From the NCBI GenBank assembly GCA_903863885.1, contig CAIPEB010000306.1, positions 1 to 64,000 on the forward strand: 64,000 nucleotides of DNA, in the 5' to 3' direction. The DNA is from an uncultured Planctomycetaceae bacterium. Its GTDB lineage: Bacteria > Planctomycetota > Planctomycetia > Pirellulales > Pirellulaceae. The position numbers were made by a program, and so were the translations under genes. Below the pieces are notes generated by a model that saw only the letters and a list, made by a program, of their open reading frames with translations, made no database searches and was not told the origin of the DNA. Positions 27,269-36,250 of the stretch are shown here, piece by piece (the stretch's first letter is position 1; each line of letters opens with the position of its first letter).

Positions 27269-29223
27269 TTCTCGACCTCCTGACACGCCGATTGCCGCTG
27301 ATTTGTCAAAGACCGGGAAGATCCTCCCTGAGGTGGATGAGCTTCTTCGGGCGTTCCGATTCGGGCAAAACCCGCTGGCAAGTGCTCCGTTCCTGTGATC
27401 AACCGAGCCCCTCGATTCCAGGTGACATAGCTCCAAGCCCACTCCATGAGGACAAACACTCGGTCGCGGAATTCGACCAGATTCATAAGATGCACAAAGA
27501 GCCAGGCAAACCAGGCGACGTAGCCGGAAAACCTGAGTGGCCCGCAGACGGCGACCGCGCGATGTCTGCCAATCGTCGCCATCGTGCCAAAGTCGCGATA
27601 ACGGAAAGGCCGCGTGGGCTTGTTCTGAAGACGATTGCGGATGGTGCGAGCAACGTGCTGGCCCTGCTGGATGGCGACCGGCGCCACGCCCGGCAGAGTC
27701 CTTCCCGGCCCGCAGGCAAGACTAGCCAGATCGCCGATCGCGAAAACTTCCGGATAGCCTGCTATTGTGAGATCCGCTTCCACCGGAATCCGCCCGACGC
27801 GATCCGTCTCGATGCCGGCTAAGCTGGCGACCCGCCGACTCAGATTTGACGCCTTGACGCCAGCCGCCCAGAGTACGGTGCGGGTGGGTATCCGCTCGGT
27901 TTGCTCGCCGGCGCGGACGGTCACATGGTCTGCCGCGATGTCACTGACCAGTGTCCCGGTCCGAACCGTAACGCCCAACTGCTCGAGCTGCTTCTGCGCC
28001 TTGTCAGGCAGGCTGCCGGGGTAAAAAGGGAGAATCCGATCGGTTCCCTCTAACAGCAGGATCCGGGCGGCAGCCGGGTCAATGGACCGGAACTCGTGCG
28101 TGAGCGTGTCCCGCGCGATTTCGGCGAGCGCGCCGGCCAATTCCACTCCCGTCGGTCCGCCACCGACGACCACGAAGGTGAGTAGTTCCTGAACCCCTTC
28201 CGGACTGCCAGTTCGCTCGGCAGCCTCAAATGCCAGGAAGATCCGGCGTCGGATTTCCGTCGCATCTTCGATGGTCTTCAGCCCGGGGGCCAGCATCTCC
28301 CAGTGATCGTTGCCGAAATAATGGTGAGAAGCACCGGTTGCAACGACGAGCGTGTCGTAGTCCAGCATACCGTCGCCGAGGATCACGCGGCGGTTGGCGA
28401 GATCGAAGTCGCATGCCTCGGCCAGCAGCACGCGGGTGTTCTTCTGGCGTTTCAACACGGAACGCAATGGTGCCGAGATGTTAGCCGGCGAAAGTCCGCC
28501 TGTGGCCACTTGATAGAGCAGCGGCTGGAAGAGGTGAAAGTTCCGTCGGTCAACAAGCGTGACGTCGACCGCCGCGCGCCGCAAGCCAATCGCGGCACTG
28601 AGACCGGCAAAGCCGCCACCGATGATTACCACTCGATGCGGATGTGTCATTACTACTCGTCCCCCTTGGAATCGGTAGCGGCTGCCGAGAGAAGCTACGA
28701 GGTCTAATCGATCCGAGACCCAGATAATCGCCGGCAACGCAACGGACCAAAAAACCCCCAGGACCGCGAAATGGGGGAGTCGAGGCGCTAGAAACACCAC
28801 GGCTCCAACTTTTTCGCCGGCATAGTAGGCCAGGGGGCCGCCCACCAATCCCAGCACGGCACTCAACCAGTACCGGTTCGATAGCCAGTGCAGGGAGAAA
28901 GGCAGGATTGTCGCAAACTGCATCCACAGCACACCGACCCACAGCGGAGCTAGCCAAGGAGCGATCGTACCGCCGGGAAATCGGAAGACGCCACACCACA
29001 ACTGCAGAGTGTCAATGGTCAGACCGATGACGCCGGCGGCTCCGATCAGAGCCAGTTGTCGGCGGGTTTCTCCGCTCAGCCACAGATGGACGCCGACCAA
29101 GCCCAGGGCAAGACCCATCCCAAGCCAGGGTTGGCCATTCGCCGCACCGAAGATGCAGGCAAACCAGCCCAGTTGATACAGACAGAAGTTGAAGAAGACA
29201 GCCATGGTGCACGGACCAAACAT
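27265..29223 (-). CDS. ndh: Type II NADH dehydrogenase with N-terminal DUF2878-like membrane domain
   Basis: About 652 residues in one frame. Residues 1-190 hold five or so membrane segments of DUF2878 type (FNFCLYQLGWFACIFGA, VIGLTIDTLQLWCGVFRF, VGGPLAYYAGEKVGAVVF). From about residue 192 a full NDH-2 follows: HRVVIIGGGFAGLSAAIGLR (FAD), then VVGGGPTGVELAGALAEIA (NADH) and GYPEVFAIGDLA, with a C-terminal amphipathic membrane-binding region. NDH-2 oxidises NADH and reduces quinone. An ATG at 28650, preceded by AAGGGGG about 10 bases upstream, could start a separate 461-residue NDH-2, so fusion and coupled initiation are both possible. The ATG at 29223 follows GGAG; upstream and downstream alternatives exist. 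Confidence 0.88.
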   Translation of the reverse strand: MFGPCTMAVFFNFCLYQLGWFACIFGAANGQPWLGMGLALGLVGVHLWLSGETRRQLALIGAAGVIGLTIDTLQLWCGVFRFPGGTIAPWLAPLWVGVLWMQFATILPFSLHWLSNRYWLSAVLGLVGGPLAYYAGEKVGAVVFLAPRLPHFAVLGVFWSVALPAIIWVSDRLDLVASLGSRYRFQGGRVVMTHPHRVVIIGGGFAGLSAAIGLRRAAVDVTLVDRRNFHLFQPLLYQVATGGLSPANISAPLRSVLKRQKNTRVLLAEACDFDLANRRVILGDGMLDYDTLVVATGASHHYFGNDHWEMLAPGLKTIEDATEIRRRIFLAFEAAERTGSPEGVQELLTFVVVGGGPTGVELAGALAEIARDTLTHEFRSIDPAAARILLLEGTDRILPFYPGSLPDKAQKQLEQLGVTVRTGTLVSDIAADHVTVRAGEQTERIPTRTVLWAAGVKASNLSRRVASLAGIETDRVGRIPVEADLTIAGYPEVFAIGDLASLACGPGRTLPGVAPVAIQQGQHVARTIRNRLQNKPTRPFRYRDFGTMATIGRHRAVAVCGPLRFSGYVAWFAWLFVHLMNLVEFRDRVFVLMEWAWSYVTWNRGARLITGTEHLPAGFARIGTPEEAHPPQGGSSRSLTNQRQSACQEVEK

Positions 29224-29402
29224 TCGGCTCCAGGCGAAAGTGGGGACTTGCAGGGTGACCACGAAGTCGTGGCAACTCTCGCGTTCTCAGTCGGCATGCT
29301 AGACTTATGGCTCGTGGTCTGTCTACGGCGGTGCTCGAGAGTTGCTCGGAAGGTGCGGATCGCCGTGGTCGAGACATAGCACATGCTGAGCTGGAGAGCG
29401 AT

Positions 29403-30155
29403 ATGACTGGCGACACGCAGAACGAATCGCCCGTACATCTGATCTGCGGCGCCTCCGGCGGCGTCGGATCGGAAGTATGCCGCCGACTGGCAGCTTCAGG
29501 AGCGACCGTGGCCTTGGCAAGTCGGCCATCGGATCGGCTGGACGAACTCGCCAAACAGCTTGGCGCCCCCAAGTGGGATCTCGACATCACTGAGCCGGAC
29601 CGAATTGAGTCGGTAGTCGCACAGGTCGTCGAGCGATTCGGCCGTTTGGATGGAGTGGCAAACTGCGTCGGTTCGTTGTTGCTCAAGCCGGCGCATTTGA
29701 CCAGCTTCGAGGAATGGGAGGCCATCATCCGAGTTAATCTGACGTCCGCGTTTGCTGTGGTGGCTTCGGCCGCGAAAGTCATGCGGCAACGGGGCGGTTC
29801 GATCGTGCTGGTCTCGTCTGCCGCCGCGCGGATCGGCTTGGCCAATCATGAGGCAATCGCCGCTGCGAAAGCGGGCGTCATCGGCCTGACCTTGTCGGCT
29901 GCGGCGACGTACGCGTCGAAAAGGATCCGCGTCAATGCGGTTGCCCCGGGCTTGGTTCGCACACCGATGACGGAGAGGATCTGGGGTAACCCGAAGTCCG
30001 CAGAAGCTTCCGAGTCCATGCATGCCTTGGGGCGACTCGGGGAACCCTCGGACGTGGCCTCGTGCATCACTTGGCTGCTTGATCCGGCAAACGCCTGGGT
30101 CACCGGACAGGTAATCGGTGTCGACGGCGGCTTGGCGTCGATATGCAGGCGTTAG
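29403..30155 (+). CDS. Short-chain dehydrogenase/reductase lacking the catalytic Tyr
   Basis: 250 residues from the ATG at 29403 (GAGAG upstream). The cofactor motif is GASGGVG at residues 16-22, followed by the strand-2 ASRPSDRL and VNLTSA of classical SDRs. Catalytic Ser138/139 lie in VLVSSAAARIG and Lys156 in AAAKAGVIGLT, but the position four before Lys, normally Tyr, is Ile152 (NHEAIAAAK). The C-terminal VNAVAPGLVRTPM and ITGQVIGVDGG-like blocks are intact. It belongs to a classical SDR subfamily of unknown substrate. Loss of Tyr suggests altered chemistry or a binding role. It is divergent from the NDH-2 gene. Confidence 0.85.
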   Translation: MTGDTQNESPVHLICGASGGVGSEVCRRLAASGATVALASRPSDRLDELAKQLGAPKWDLDITEPDRIESVVAQVVERFGRLDGVANCVGSLLLKPAHLTSFEEWEAIIRVNLTSAFAVVASAAKVMRQRGGSIVLVSSAAARIGLANHEAIAAAKAGVIGLTLSAAATYASKRIRVNAVAPGLVRTPMTERIWGNPKSAEASESMHALGRLGEPSDVASCITWLLDPANAWVTGQVIGVDGGLASICRR

Positions 30156-30200
30156 TTGACTCGCAGCAAGACCTGAGGCCTGTTGCAGCGAGTCATTCCA

Positions 30201-30398
30201 TCAAATCGAGTTTTCGCGTGCAAACTCTTCACCCGGCGAGGCCCCTGTTGTTTTCCAGAAGGCATCGAGCAGCGTGCGGGCGCTGGCGAGTCCCGAAATG
30301 CCAGCGCCGACAACGGCCACACGCAATCGAGTCTCGCGCAGCGGCGGCGCGTGATGGAAATCGCTGTCTGGATCGCGTCGTTCAACGCTGTAACTCAT
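30201..30398 (-). pseudogene. N-terminal stub of an FAD/NAD-binding oxidoreductase
   Basis: 65 codons starting with ATG at 30398, inside the last codons of the upstream amine-oxidase-like gene (17-base overlap). The sequence LRVAVVGAGISGLASARTLL is a Rossmann FAD-binding motif at residue ~24. The protein stops shortly after at EEFARENSI, so most of the enzyme is missing. The overlap suggests it was once the translationally coupled second gene of an operon. Confidence 0.6.
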
Positions 30399-31635
30399 CC
30401 TGGACGCGCTCGGCGGCCCTCCGGCCAGAAGCCATGGCGCCCTGAATCGACGGGTTTTCGCAATAGTCGCCGCACAGATAGGTCCCCGGACGGACCTGGA
30501 TGGGCCGGTCTGGCCCCGGAGTCCAGCGCGGTTCGATAACCGGCAACGCGTGGGCAACGCGGTACGTTCGCAGGTGCTCCCATCGCTGTACGGCGGAGCC
30601 GAACCAACGGGAAAGCTGATCGCGTATCTGCCGCTCCAAATCCGCGTCGGATACGGCCGGCATCTCCACCACGGACGCCGAGATCAGGGCCGCGCCGCGA
30701 GGGGCATACGAGGGAGCAACAACGCTGGGCACGCACAGGTTGTTAACAGGGCCGTCGCCATCGGCGTTGAGCAGCAGAATCGGCTCCTCGACCGGCGGCT
30801 TATCCGCGGCGAAGTACACGCACGTCACACTGCGGCTCGCGGGCACTGGCAACTCTTCGACAAGTCGTGCGGCCGCGGGGCCGTCCGTGGCGAGGACGAT
30901 CGCGCGAGCTCGCAGTCGCTCACCGGATGCGAGCAGGACGGACGTGCCGTCGATGGCCGTGACGACTGCCTGCAGGCGGATTCGCTCGGCGGGCAATCGC
31001 GCCGCTAACTGCCGAGGGATTGCCTCCATGCCCGCAGCCGGTAATGCCGCGTCGCCCGAGGCAAACATTCGGAAGACGAACTGGAGCATGCGACTTGACG
31101 TTTGCAGTTCGGACTCCAGGAACACCCCCGAGAAGAACGGGCGGAAGAAGCGTTGGATTACCTCGGGAGAGAATCCAAACTCGCGCAGGAACTCCATAGC
31201 CGAAACGTCGCGTAAGGCGAACATGGCAGACAACTCGGTGGTGAGCACTCGCCTTCTCAACCGCGCAATGCGGAGTTTGTCCCTGGCGCCACTGATTGGC
31301 GCGAGCACGCTAAGAAACGCATCCCAGGGATGACGCCACGGATCTGCGAGGCGATGGAAGGCGCCATCGCACCGAATCAGCGCACCCGCGTAGAACGGTC
31401 GCAGGCCTAGATCGCCGTAGTCCAGCGATTCTTGAGCTTCCGGGTATGCGGTCAAGAGGACCTGGAAGCCCCGATCCATTCGAAATCCGTGCATTTCATC
31501 CGTCCGCACGCGCCCGCCGATGCCGTCGGATGCTTCGAGCACCATGACGTCCAGGCCCCGCGCAGCCAGTCGGCGCGCGCAACACAGGCCCGCGAGGCCA
31601 GCGCCGACAACGATCGTATCGCAATCGATGACCAT
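30382..31635 (-). CDS. FAD-dependent amine oxidase/phytoene desaturase-like protein
   Basis: 417 residues from the ATG at 31635 with GGAG about 10 bases upstream. The N-terminal FAD motif is [20 protein letters not shown], followed by [20 protein letters not shown], the conserved GGRxRT block of the amine oxidase family. The C-terminal FAD contact is [20 protein letters not shown]. The substrate may be a terpenoid or amine; family breadth prevents a firmer call. A truncated FAD-binding gene overlaps its end. It ends convergent to the SDR gene. Confidence 0.85.
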   Translation of the reverse strand: MVIDCDTIVVGAGLAGLCCARRLAARGLDVMVLEASDGIGGRVRTDEMHGFRMDRGFQVLLTAYPEAQESLDYGDLGLRPFYAGALIRCDGAFHRLADPWRHPWDAFLSVLAPISGARDKLRIARLRRRVLTTELSAMFALRDVSAMEFLREFGFSPEVIQRFFRPFFSGVFLESELQTSSRMLQFVFRMFASGDAALPAAGMEAIPRQLAARLPAERIRLQAVVTAIDGTSVLLASGERLRARAIVLATDGPAAARLVEELPVPASRSVTCVYFAADKPPVEEPILLLNADGDGPVNNLCVPSVVAPSYAPRGAALISASVVEMPAVSDADLERQIRDQLSRWFGSAVQRWEHLRTYRVAHALPVIEPRWTPGPDRPIQVRPGTYLCGDYCENPSIQGAMASGRRAAERVQDELQR

Positions 31636-31758
31636 TTTTCTAATCTGCTCCACCTGCGCGTCGTGTGCTGTTTGCGGCAGTCTGCAGAGTTCGGCTCGCC
31701 GACCCTGTTGTCGCCATTGTGCCAGTATTCGAAGTCTTCTCGTAGACTGGGTCCACCT

Positions 31759-32085
31759 TCAGCGCCAGGTCAGTCGTGACAGATGCCGGATCTTCGCCCC
31801 GCGGAACATGACCTGCAGGTTCGAGGCGATGTTCACACCGTCGCTGAACACCTGCACTTCCGCGATTTCGATTGCGCCCGGCTTCTCCCCCCGGTGCTCG
31901 ATCCGCACATACTTTCCCAAGGCCGGCGATGCGCTAGGCGGTTCCGCCGCGGCAGACGAGGGGTTCGCGCCGAGCAACGACGTGGCACACGCGAGAACCA
32001 GGAGACCATCGGCAAATCGACGAGAGACTTTCGATTCTTGCAGCACGGCAACCACTCCCATGATTTTGAACTGGACGGCTCGCAT
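31759..32085 (-). pseudogene. Truncated exported protein with the start of a discoidin-like domain
   Basis: About 108 codons. A hydrophobic signal (FADGLLVLACATSLLGA) is followed by YVRIEHRGEKPGAIEIAEVQ, the opening strands of an F5/8 type C (discoidin-like) carbohydrate-binding domain. It then diverges into an unrelated tail (MFRGAKIRHLSRL) and stops. Full proteins starting this way run to several hundred residues. It follows the deleted GH29 gene by about 12 bases and is read in the same direction. Confidence 0.55.
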
Positions 32086-32096
32086 ACAACTGGAAC

Positions 32097-32585
32097 TCAG
32101 ATGTTCACGTTCTTCCGCAGCCGCGTCAGCGCAGCGATGGTGTCGTCGGGAATCAGGCCGTGCCGGTCGGGCGGGACGGACAACAGCAGGTTGGCCCCGC
32201 CGGCGCGGCAGGCCTCGAACTGCTTCCGCAACGCCTCGTCCGGGCGAGGCTTGTCGCCCGAGACCCAGAACCAGTCCTTGCCGATCGGATCGCAGACCTC
32301 GCCGGGCAGGTAATAGCGTTCGCCCTCGATCTCGCGCCATTTCTGGTGGCCGCTGCCCGGCGGGACATTACGTTCCATGGCGATCAGATCCGAAGGCCAG
32401 AGGCCGGGCTTCGCAAACGCATTCGGGCTGCCCGGCCCCCAGTTGAAGTCCACGCAAAATGCTCTGACTTGGCCGTTCAGGATGCCTGTTTTCCAAGCTG
32501 GTGTTTCTGCGACGCCCGTCGAAACTCGGCAACTCATCGCGAGCACAGCCAGGAACGAGACGACAACGATTCTCTTTCTTTTCAC
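32097..32585 (-). pseudogene. GH29-like alpha-L-fucosidase gene with internal deletion
   Basis: About 162 codons from a GTG at 32585, which has GGAGG nine bases upstream. The first 55 residues give a lipoprotein-type signal (VSFLAVLAMSC) and an N-terminal block QVRAFCVDFNWGPGSPNAF. The frame then jumps into typical GH29 C-terminal sequence: WPSDLIAMERNVPPGSGHQK, RYYLPGEVCDPIGKDWFW and GGANLLLSVPPDRHGLIP. The nucleophile Asp and the TIM-barrel core, over 200 residues, are absent although the frame is kept. The product cannot be an active fucosidase. It may be a deletion between two GH29-like genes. Confidence 0.75.
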
Positions 32586-32695
32586 AGCGTCGAACCTCCG
32601 TCGGATGCAGAAGAACCGCATGGTCTCCTTCCTGCCTCGGCAGCGCGAAAAACAGGTTCTCATTGGTGGTCTACTTGTTGGTCAGAAGGGCTGTG

Positions 32696-33167
32696 TCAGT
32701 GCTTCTCGGTCTTCAGTTTTTCCCGCAGACGCGAGGGCAGACGACGCGTGTCGGGGGGCAGCGGACGATGCGTCGGTTCGGGGAAGATGCTCTGGCCGTC
32801 GCGTTGGAGCGGCTCGATGCCGAGGCCGGTCATGTCCATCGGTTCCTTCGCCTTCTCCAGGCTGATCCGATCGATCGAGCCCAGCGGTTTCCCCGTAGCA
32901 GATGTGACCACGAAGTACAGAGTCTGTGGGCCGACAGGCTTCGTCGGCTCGAGTGCCGTGACCGTCTCGCGATACGTGTTGAGTCCGCCCGTGGAACGCG
33001 GGTAACGGCTTGCCTTTCATGCCGGGATTGGCGTCGTAGCCGCTGGGCGCGACGTGAAATTCCGCGGCATGCAGCGCGGCCAGCAGAGCCAGCAGCAATG
33101 CAATGAGGATCGCGTGGATGGGTTTCCTCAGCATTGGACCCATTTTAATGTTCATAGCCGGATGCAT
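32696..33167 (-). pseudogene. Beta-helix protein start joined out of frame to a CBM6-like end
   Basis: The 5' part, starting between 33167 and 33134, encodes a signal peptide of the recurring type (ALLLALLAALHAAEF) and HVAPSGYDANPGMKGKPLPAF, the usual opening of right-handed beta-helix proteins. Near 33000 the sensible sequence moves to another frame: STGGLNTYRETVTALEP, then GPQTLYFVVTSATGKPLGSI, and it ends in LKTEKH at 32696. That tail resembles a CBM6-type carbohydrate-binding module. The middle of the gene is gone and the two ends are out of frame. Its ATG directly follows the stop of the upstream fragment (TGAATG). Confidence 0.65.
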
Positions 33168-34159
33168 TCAGGGGTCTCGCGCCACGTCCGGTATATCACC
33201 TTCGGCAAGATGCATCGACGGTGAATCGTAGAGGAGGCGGAATGTAACGGGTTGTCCATTGATGCTCCGCTCGATAATGCGATTGCCTGCCGAGCTCCAC
33301 TGGAGAGCCATCGCCGTCGTTCCGGCCTGCCAGCGGATGTCGCGTTCTGCTGGTTCTGTTTTCTCGATGAGGGGCCAGTCACCGAAAATCTTCAGGAACT
33401 CAGCTAATGACGAATGCTCGGCCGTTGTGCTGCAAGCAACTGCAAAACCCGCATTCAAGTCATTGTGCCGAACCGGAGTGGAGGATTCGTCGGCCAGAGG
33501 GCAATCAAGACATAGCCCGCCCTCAGCCACCGGCCCCAAGCAGTAGCCGACAGAGTCGGGCTGTCCGGACTTCAGGCCGCGCGACCGCAGCAGCCGAACA
33601 GCCACGAGCGTTCCGGCAACCCGCCAGCCTATGACCGTGCCGGGTTGGATCTCGATGGCGCTGTGATCATAGGGACGGCCCGCGACAACAATCTCATCAC
33701 ACATGCCGCCATCGCGCGGCTCGATGTCCAGACGAAGCCTCGCGACACGTTGCTCGCTGTCCTTCAAGTCCGCCTCGTAGAGAACGATGGCGACCGGCCC
33801 TTCCTGAAGGGCTGCGACGGTCACATGGTTGGTGGTTGGCTTGGGAGTGATGAAGGAAGCTCGACGTTCTGTCTTGGAACCGGCGTAGGTGATCTTGAAA
33901 GGGATATCCCAGATCGGGCGGTCCTCATAAAGGGAACGCCGCCCCGTCTGCGAGGCGAGGCTGAAGCCCTTCGTCAAGTACAGGCTGCTCTCAACAGTTT
34001 CGCCAGATTCGTGGATCCGCGTTCGCAGCGATAGTGGAACCAGTTTCTCCTTGCGGGCCATTGCACGGATTTGCTCCGGCACGGGATAGTCGTTGACGGC
34101 GAACACGTAAAGAAACGGCTCCATCGAAATCCTCAACGGCTGGCCGCACTGACGGAAGA
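33168..34159 (-). pseudogene. C-terminal part of an exported enzyme disrupted by an insertion sequence
   Basis: About 320 codons of host sequence adjoining the left end of the insertion element. It is beta-rich (FLYVFAVNDYPVPEQIRAMA, SSLYLTKGFSLASQTGRRSL, PIWDIPFKITYAGSKTERRA) and resembles the beta-sandwich half of toroid-plus-sandwich polysaccharide lyases or glycosidases. An internal ATG follows the insertion by about 35 bases (MEPFLYVF). The matching N-terminal toroid lies on the other side of the element at 36251-37108, same strand. A precise excision would leave the two parts out of frame by one base, so either further mutation occurred or these were two adjacent genes. Confidence 0.6.
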
Positions 34160-34203
34160 CTAGCCTGGATTCCCACACCGGAACTCGGACTAAGGAATTT
34201 GCC
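34160..34203 (+). repeat. Left terminal inverted repeat of the IS
   Basis: Starts CTAGCCTGGATTCCCACACC. Its first 16 bases are identical to the reverse complement of the right end, and similarity continues, with small gaps, over about 43 bases (GGAAC..GGACTAAGGAATT). Confidence 0.85.
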
Positions 34204-34427
34204 AAAAAACTTCTGATTTTCTCGGCGTTTATCGCCAAGTGCTCTAGCGTATTGGTTTACATAAAAGATATTATCCACATTGCTACAGTGGCGTGGCGTT
34301 TCGGGAGGGGATTCTGCCACGAGTGCCATATGTAACGCGTTTCTCGATGAATACAGCACTTTCTGTCGAGCGGCAGTGAATGCATGGTGCTCGACGAGGT
34401 GGCGTATGGCCATGGATTGGCGCTTTT

Positions 34428-36158
34428 ATGTCAAACTGCGAGCTAAGTGATATCGCCGACCGTTTCCTCGTTCCGCAGAACACGACCCACCGACACTACG
34501 AGGCGCTGCGGGCCTATTTTGTCGATCGGGTATCCGGCCCCGAGGTGGCCCGCCGCTTCGGATACACGCCCGGAAGCCTGCAGCAGCTGGTGCACCAGTT
34601 CCGCCAGCAGCCGGATCGCCGTTTCTTCCTCGAACCCACGCCGCCTCGACCCGCGGGCACCGATGCGGTTCGAGAGCGGATCATCCAACTCCGCAAGCAG
34701 AATCAATCGATCTACGATATCAGCGAGGCTCTCAAGAAGGAGGGCTATCCGCGAACGCCGGCCGCCGTGGGGCAGGTGCTGCAGGCCGAAGGGTTTGGCA
34801 AGCTGCCGCGGCGTCTGGACAGCGAACGGCCGGCCGGCACGAAACCCACGGCCGCCGATCGAGCCGATGCCCGCGCGATCAATCTGGAGCCGCGTCAGTT
34901 CCGCACCAGGTTCGGCGGCTTGTTTCTGTTCCTGCCGGCCCTCGTGGACCTGCAGATGGATCGGGTCATTGGCGAGTGCGGCCTGCCGGGCACGCAGGCG
35001 ATTCCGGCAGCGCACGCGATGCGAAGCCTGCTGGGACTCAAGCTGTTTGGCACGCAGCGACATGTGCATGTCATGAGCGCGGTACTGGATGAAGGACTGG
35101 CCCTGTTTGCCGGATTGAATGTAATTCCCAAGCGATCCTTCCTCACGGAATACAGCTCCCGAATCCCCCCGTCGTGCATTCCGAAGCTGATGCGGCATTG
35201 GTTCGATGCCATGACGGGGCTGGGTCTGGAGCATGGATCGTCGTTCGATCTCGACTTTCATACGATCCCTTTCCATGGCGAGGACGCGCTGCTGGAGAAG
35301 CACTATGTGTCCAAGCGGAGCCGGAGACAGAAGGGAATTCTGGCCTTTTTGGCCCAGGACGGCGAAAAACGTTTCTTCTGCTACGCCAACAGCGACCTCC
35401 GCAAGGACCAGCAGAACGACGAGATTCTGCAGTTCGTGAAGTTCTGGCGGCAGCGCACCGGCACGCTCCCCGAAGAACTGATCTTTGATTCCAAGCTGAC
35501 CACCTACTCCAATCTGAATCGGCTGAATCGCCAGGGCATACAGTTCATCACCCTGCGGCGACGCAATCACGCTCTGGTCACCGATTTGCTGACGCGGCCG
35601 CGCAGTGCGTGGCGGCGTATCGAACTGAATGGAGTGTCTCGGGTGTACAAGACGCCGCGGATTCTGGACGAGCAAGTGACCCTGGCCGGTTACGACGGGC
35701 CGCTTCGGCAAATCGCGGTGACCGATCTGGGGCACGCGGAGCCGACGCTGCTGCTGACCAACCAGTTGCAGCGTTCCGCATCGAAACTCATCGAGCGCTA
35801 TGCCAAGCGAATGCTCATCGAAAACAATATCGAGGACGGCGTCGATTTCTTCCACATGGACGCCCTGTCCAGCGCCGTCGCGCTCAAGGTCAACTGCGAT
35901 CTCCAACTGACGCTGATGGCCAGCAGTCTGTACCGGCATCTGGCGCAACAGATTGGAAACGGCTACGAGACAGCCAAGTCACGTCACCTGTTCCGTGACT
36001 TCATCGATGCCACGGCGACCGTCATCATCGACGAACGCGACATCACGATCCAGTTCCAGAAGCGAGCGCACAATCCGCTGCTGATCGCAGCAGGCTTCAA
36101 CAACAAGGAAGTCTGTGCCCCCTGGATCGGACGCCGCGTGCGATTTCAACTCGGCTGA
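34428..36158 (+). CDS. IS4-superfamily DDE transposase
   Basis: 576 residues from the ATG at 34428; an upstream ATG at 34380 would add 16 Arg/Trp-rich residues. The N-terminus has helix-turn-helix segments (SGPEVARRFGYTPGSLQQLV; QSIYDISEALKKEGYPRTPA). The RNase-H catalytic core shows Asp at about 276 (SFDLDFHTIPFHGE), Asp at about 354 (ELIFDSKLTTYSNL) and Glu at about 465 in RYAKRMLIENNIEDG. That last motif fits the Y-x2-R-x3-E signature of the IS4 superfamily. The frame is intact, so the element could still be active. Confidence 0.92.
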   Translation: MSNCELSDIADRFLVPQNTTHRHYEALRAYFVDRVSGPEVARRFGYTPGSLQQLVHQFRQQPDRRFFLEPTPPRPAGTDAVRERIIQLRKQNQSIYDISEALKKEGYPRTPAAVGQVLQAEGFGKLPRRLDSERPAGTKPTAADRADARAINLEPRQFRTRFGGLFLFLPALVDLQMDRVIGECGLPGTQAIPAAHAMRSLLGLKLFGTQRHVHVMSAVLDEGLALFAGLNVIPKRSFLTEYSSRIPPSCIPKLMRHWFDAMTGLGLEHGSSFDLDFHTIPFHGEDALLEKHYVSKRSRRQKGILAFLAQDGEKRFFCYANSDLRKDQQNDEILQFVKFWRQRTGTLPEELIFDSKLTTYSNLNRLNRQGIQFITLRRRNHALVTDLLTRPRSAWRRIELNGVSRVYKTPRILDEQVTLAGYDGPLRQIAVTDLGHAEPTLLLTNQLQRSASKLIERYAKRMLIENNIEDGVDFFHMDALSSAVALKVNCDLQLTLMASSLYRHLAQQIGNGYETAKSRHLFRDFIDATATVIIDERDITIQFQKRAHNPLLIAAGFNNKEVCAPWIGRRVRFQLG

Positions 36159-36207
36159 ACGTGCTCGTATGGTGTAAAGCGACCGCCTAAGTCCAGCCCA
36201 ACCACGG

Positions 36208-36250
36208 GGCCAATTCTTAGGTCCGTTCGTTGTATGGGAATCCAGGCTAG
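36208..36250 (-). repeat. Right terminal inverted repeat of the IS
   Basis: Read on the minus strand it begins CTAGCCTGGATTCCCATACA and aligns with the left end over about 43 bases with several mismatches. Confidence 0.85.

Larger units (their letters stand above)
34160..36250 (+). mobile_element. IS4-superfamily insertion sequence (IS1634-like), 2091 bp
   Basis: Bounded by imperfect terminal inverted repeats that both begin CTAGCCTGGATTCCCA. Left flank GGAAGA (34154-34159) and right flank GCAAGA (36251-36256) differ at one of six bases and look like a degraded target duplication. It carries a single transposase gene. Element length, terminal C and a 5-6 base duplication fit the IS1634 family. 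It sits inside an exported enzyme gene or gene pair on the opposite strand. Confidence 0.85.

Noticed and set aside
34443-35948. A 501-codon minus-strand frame inside the insertion sequence
   Set aside because: It is the antisense of the transposase and resembles no protein.
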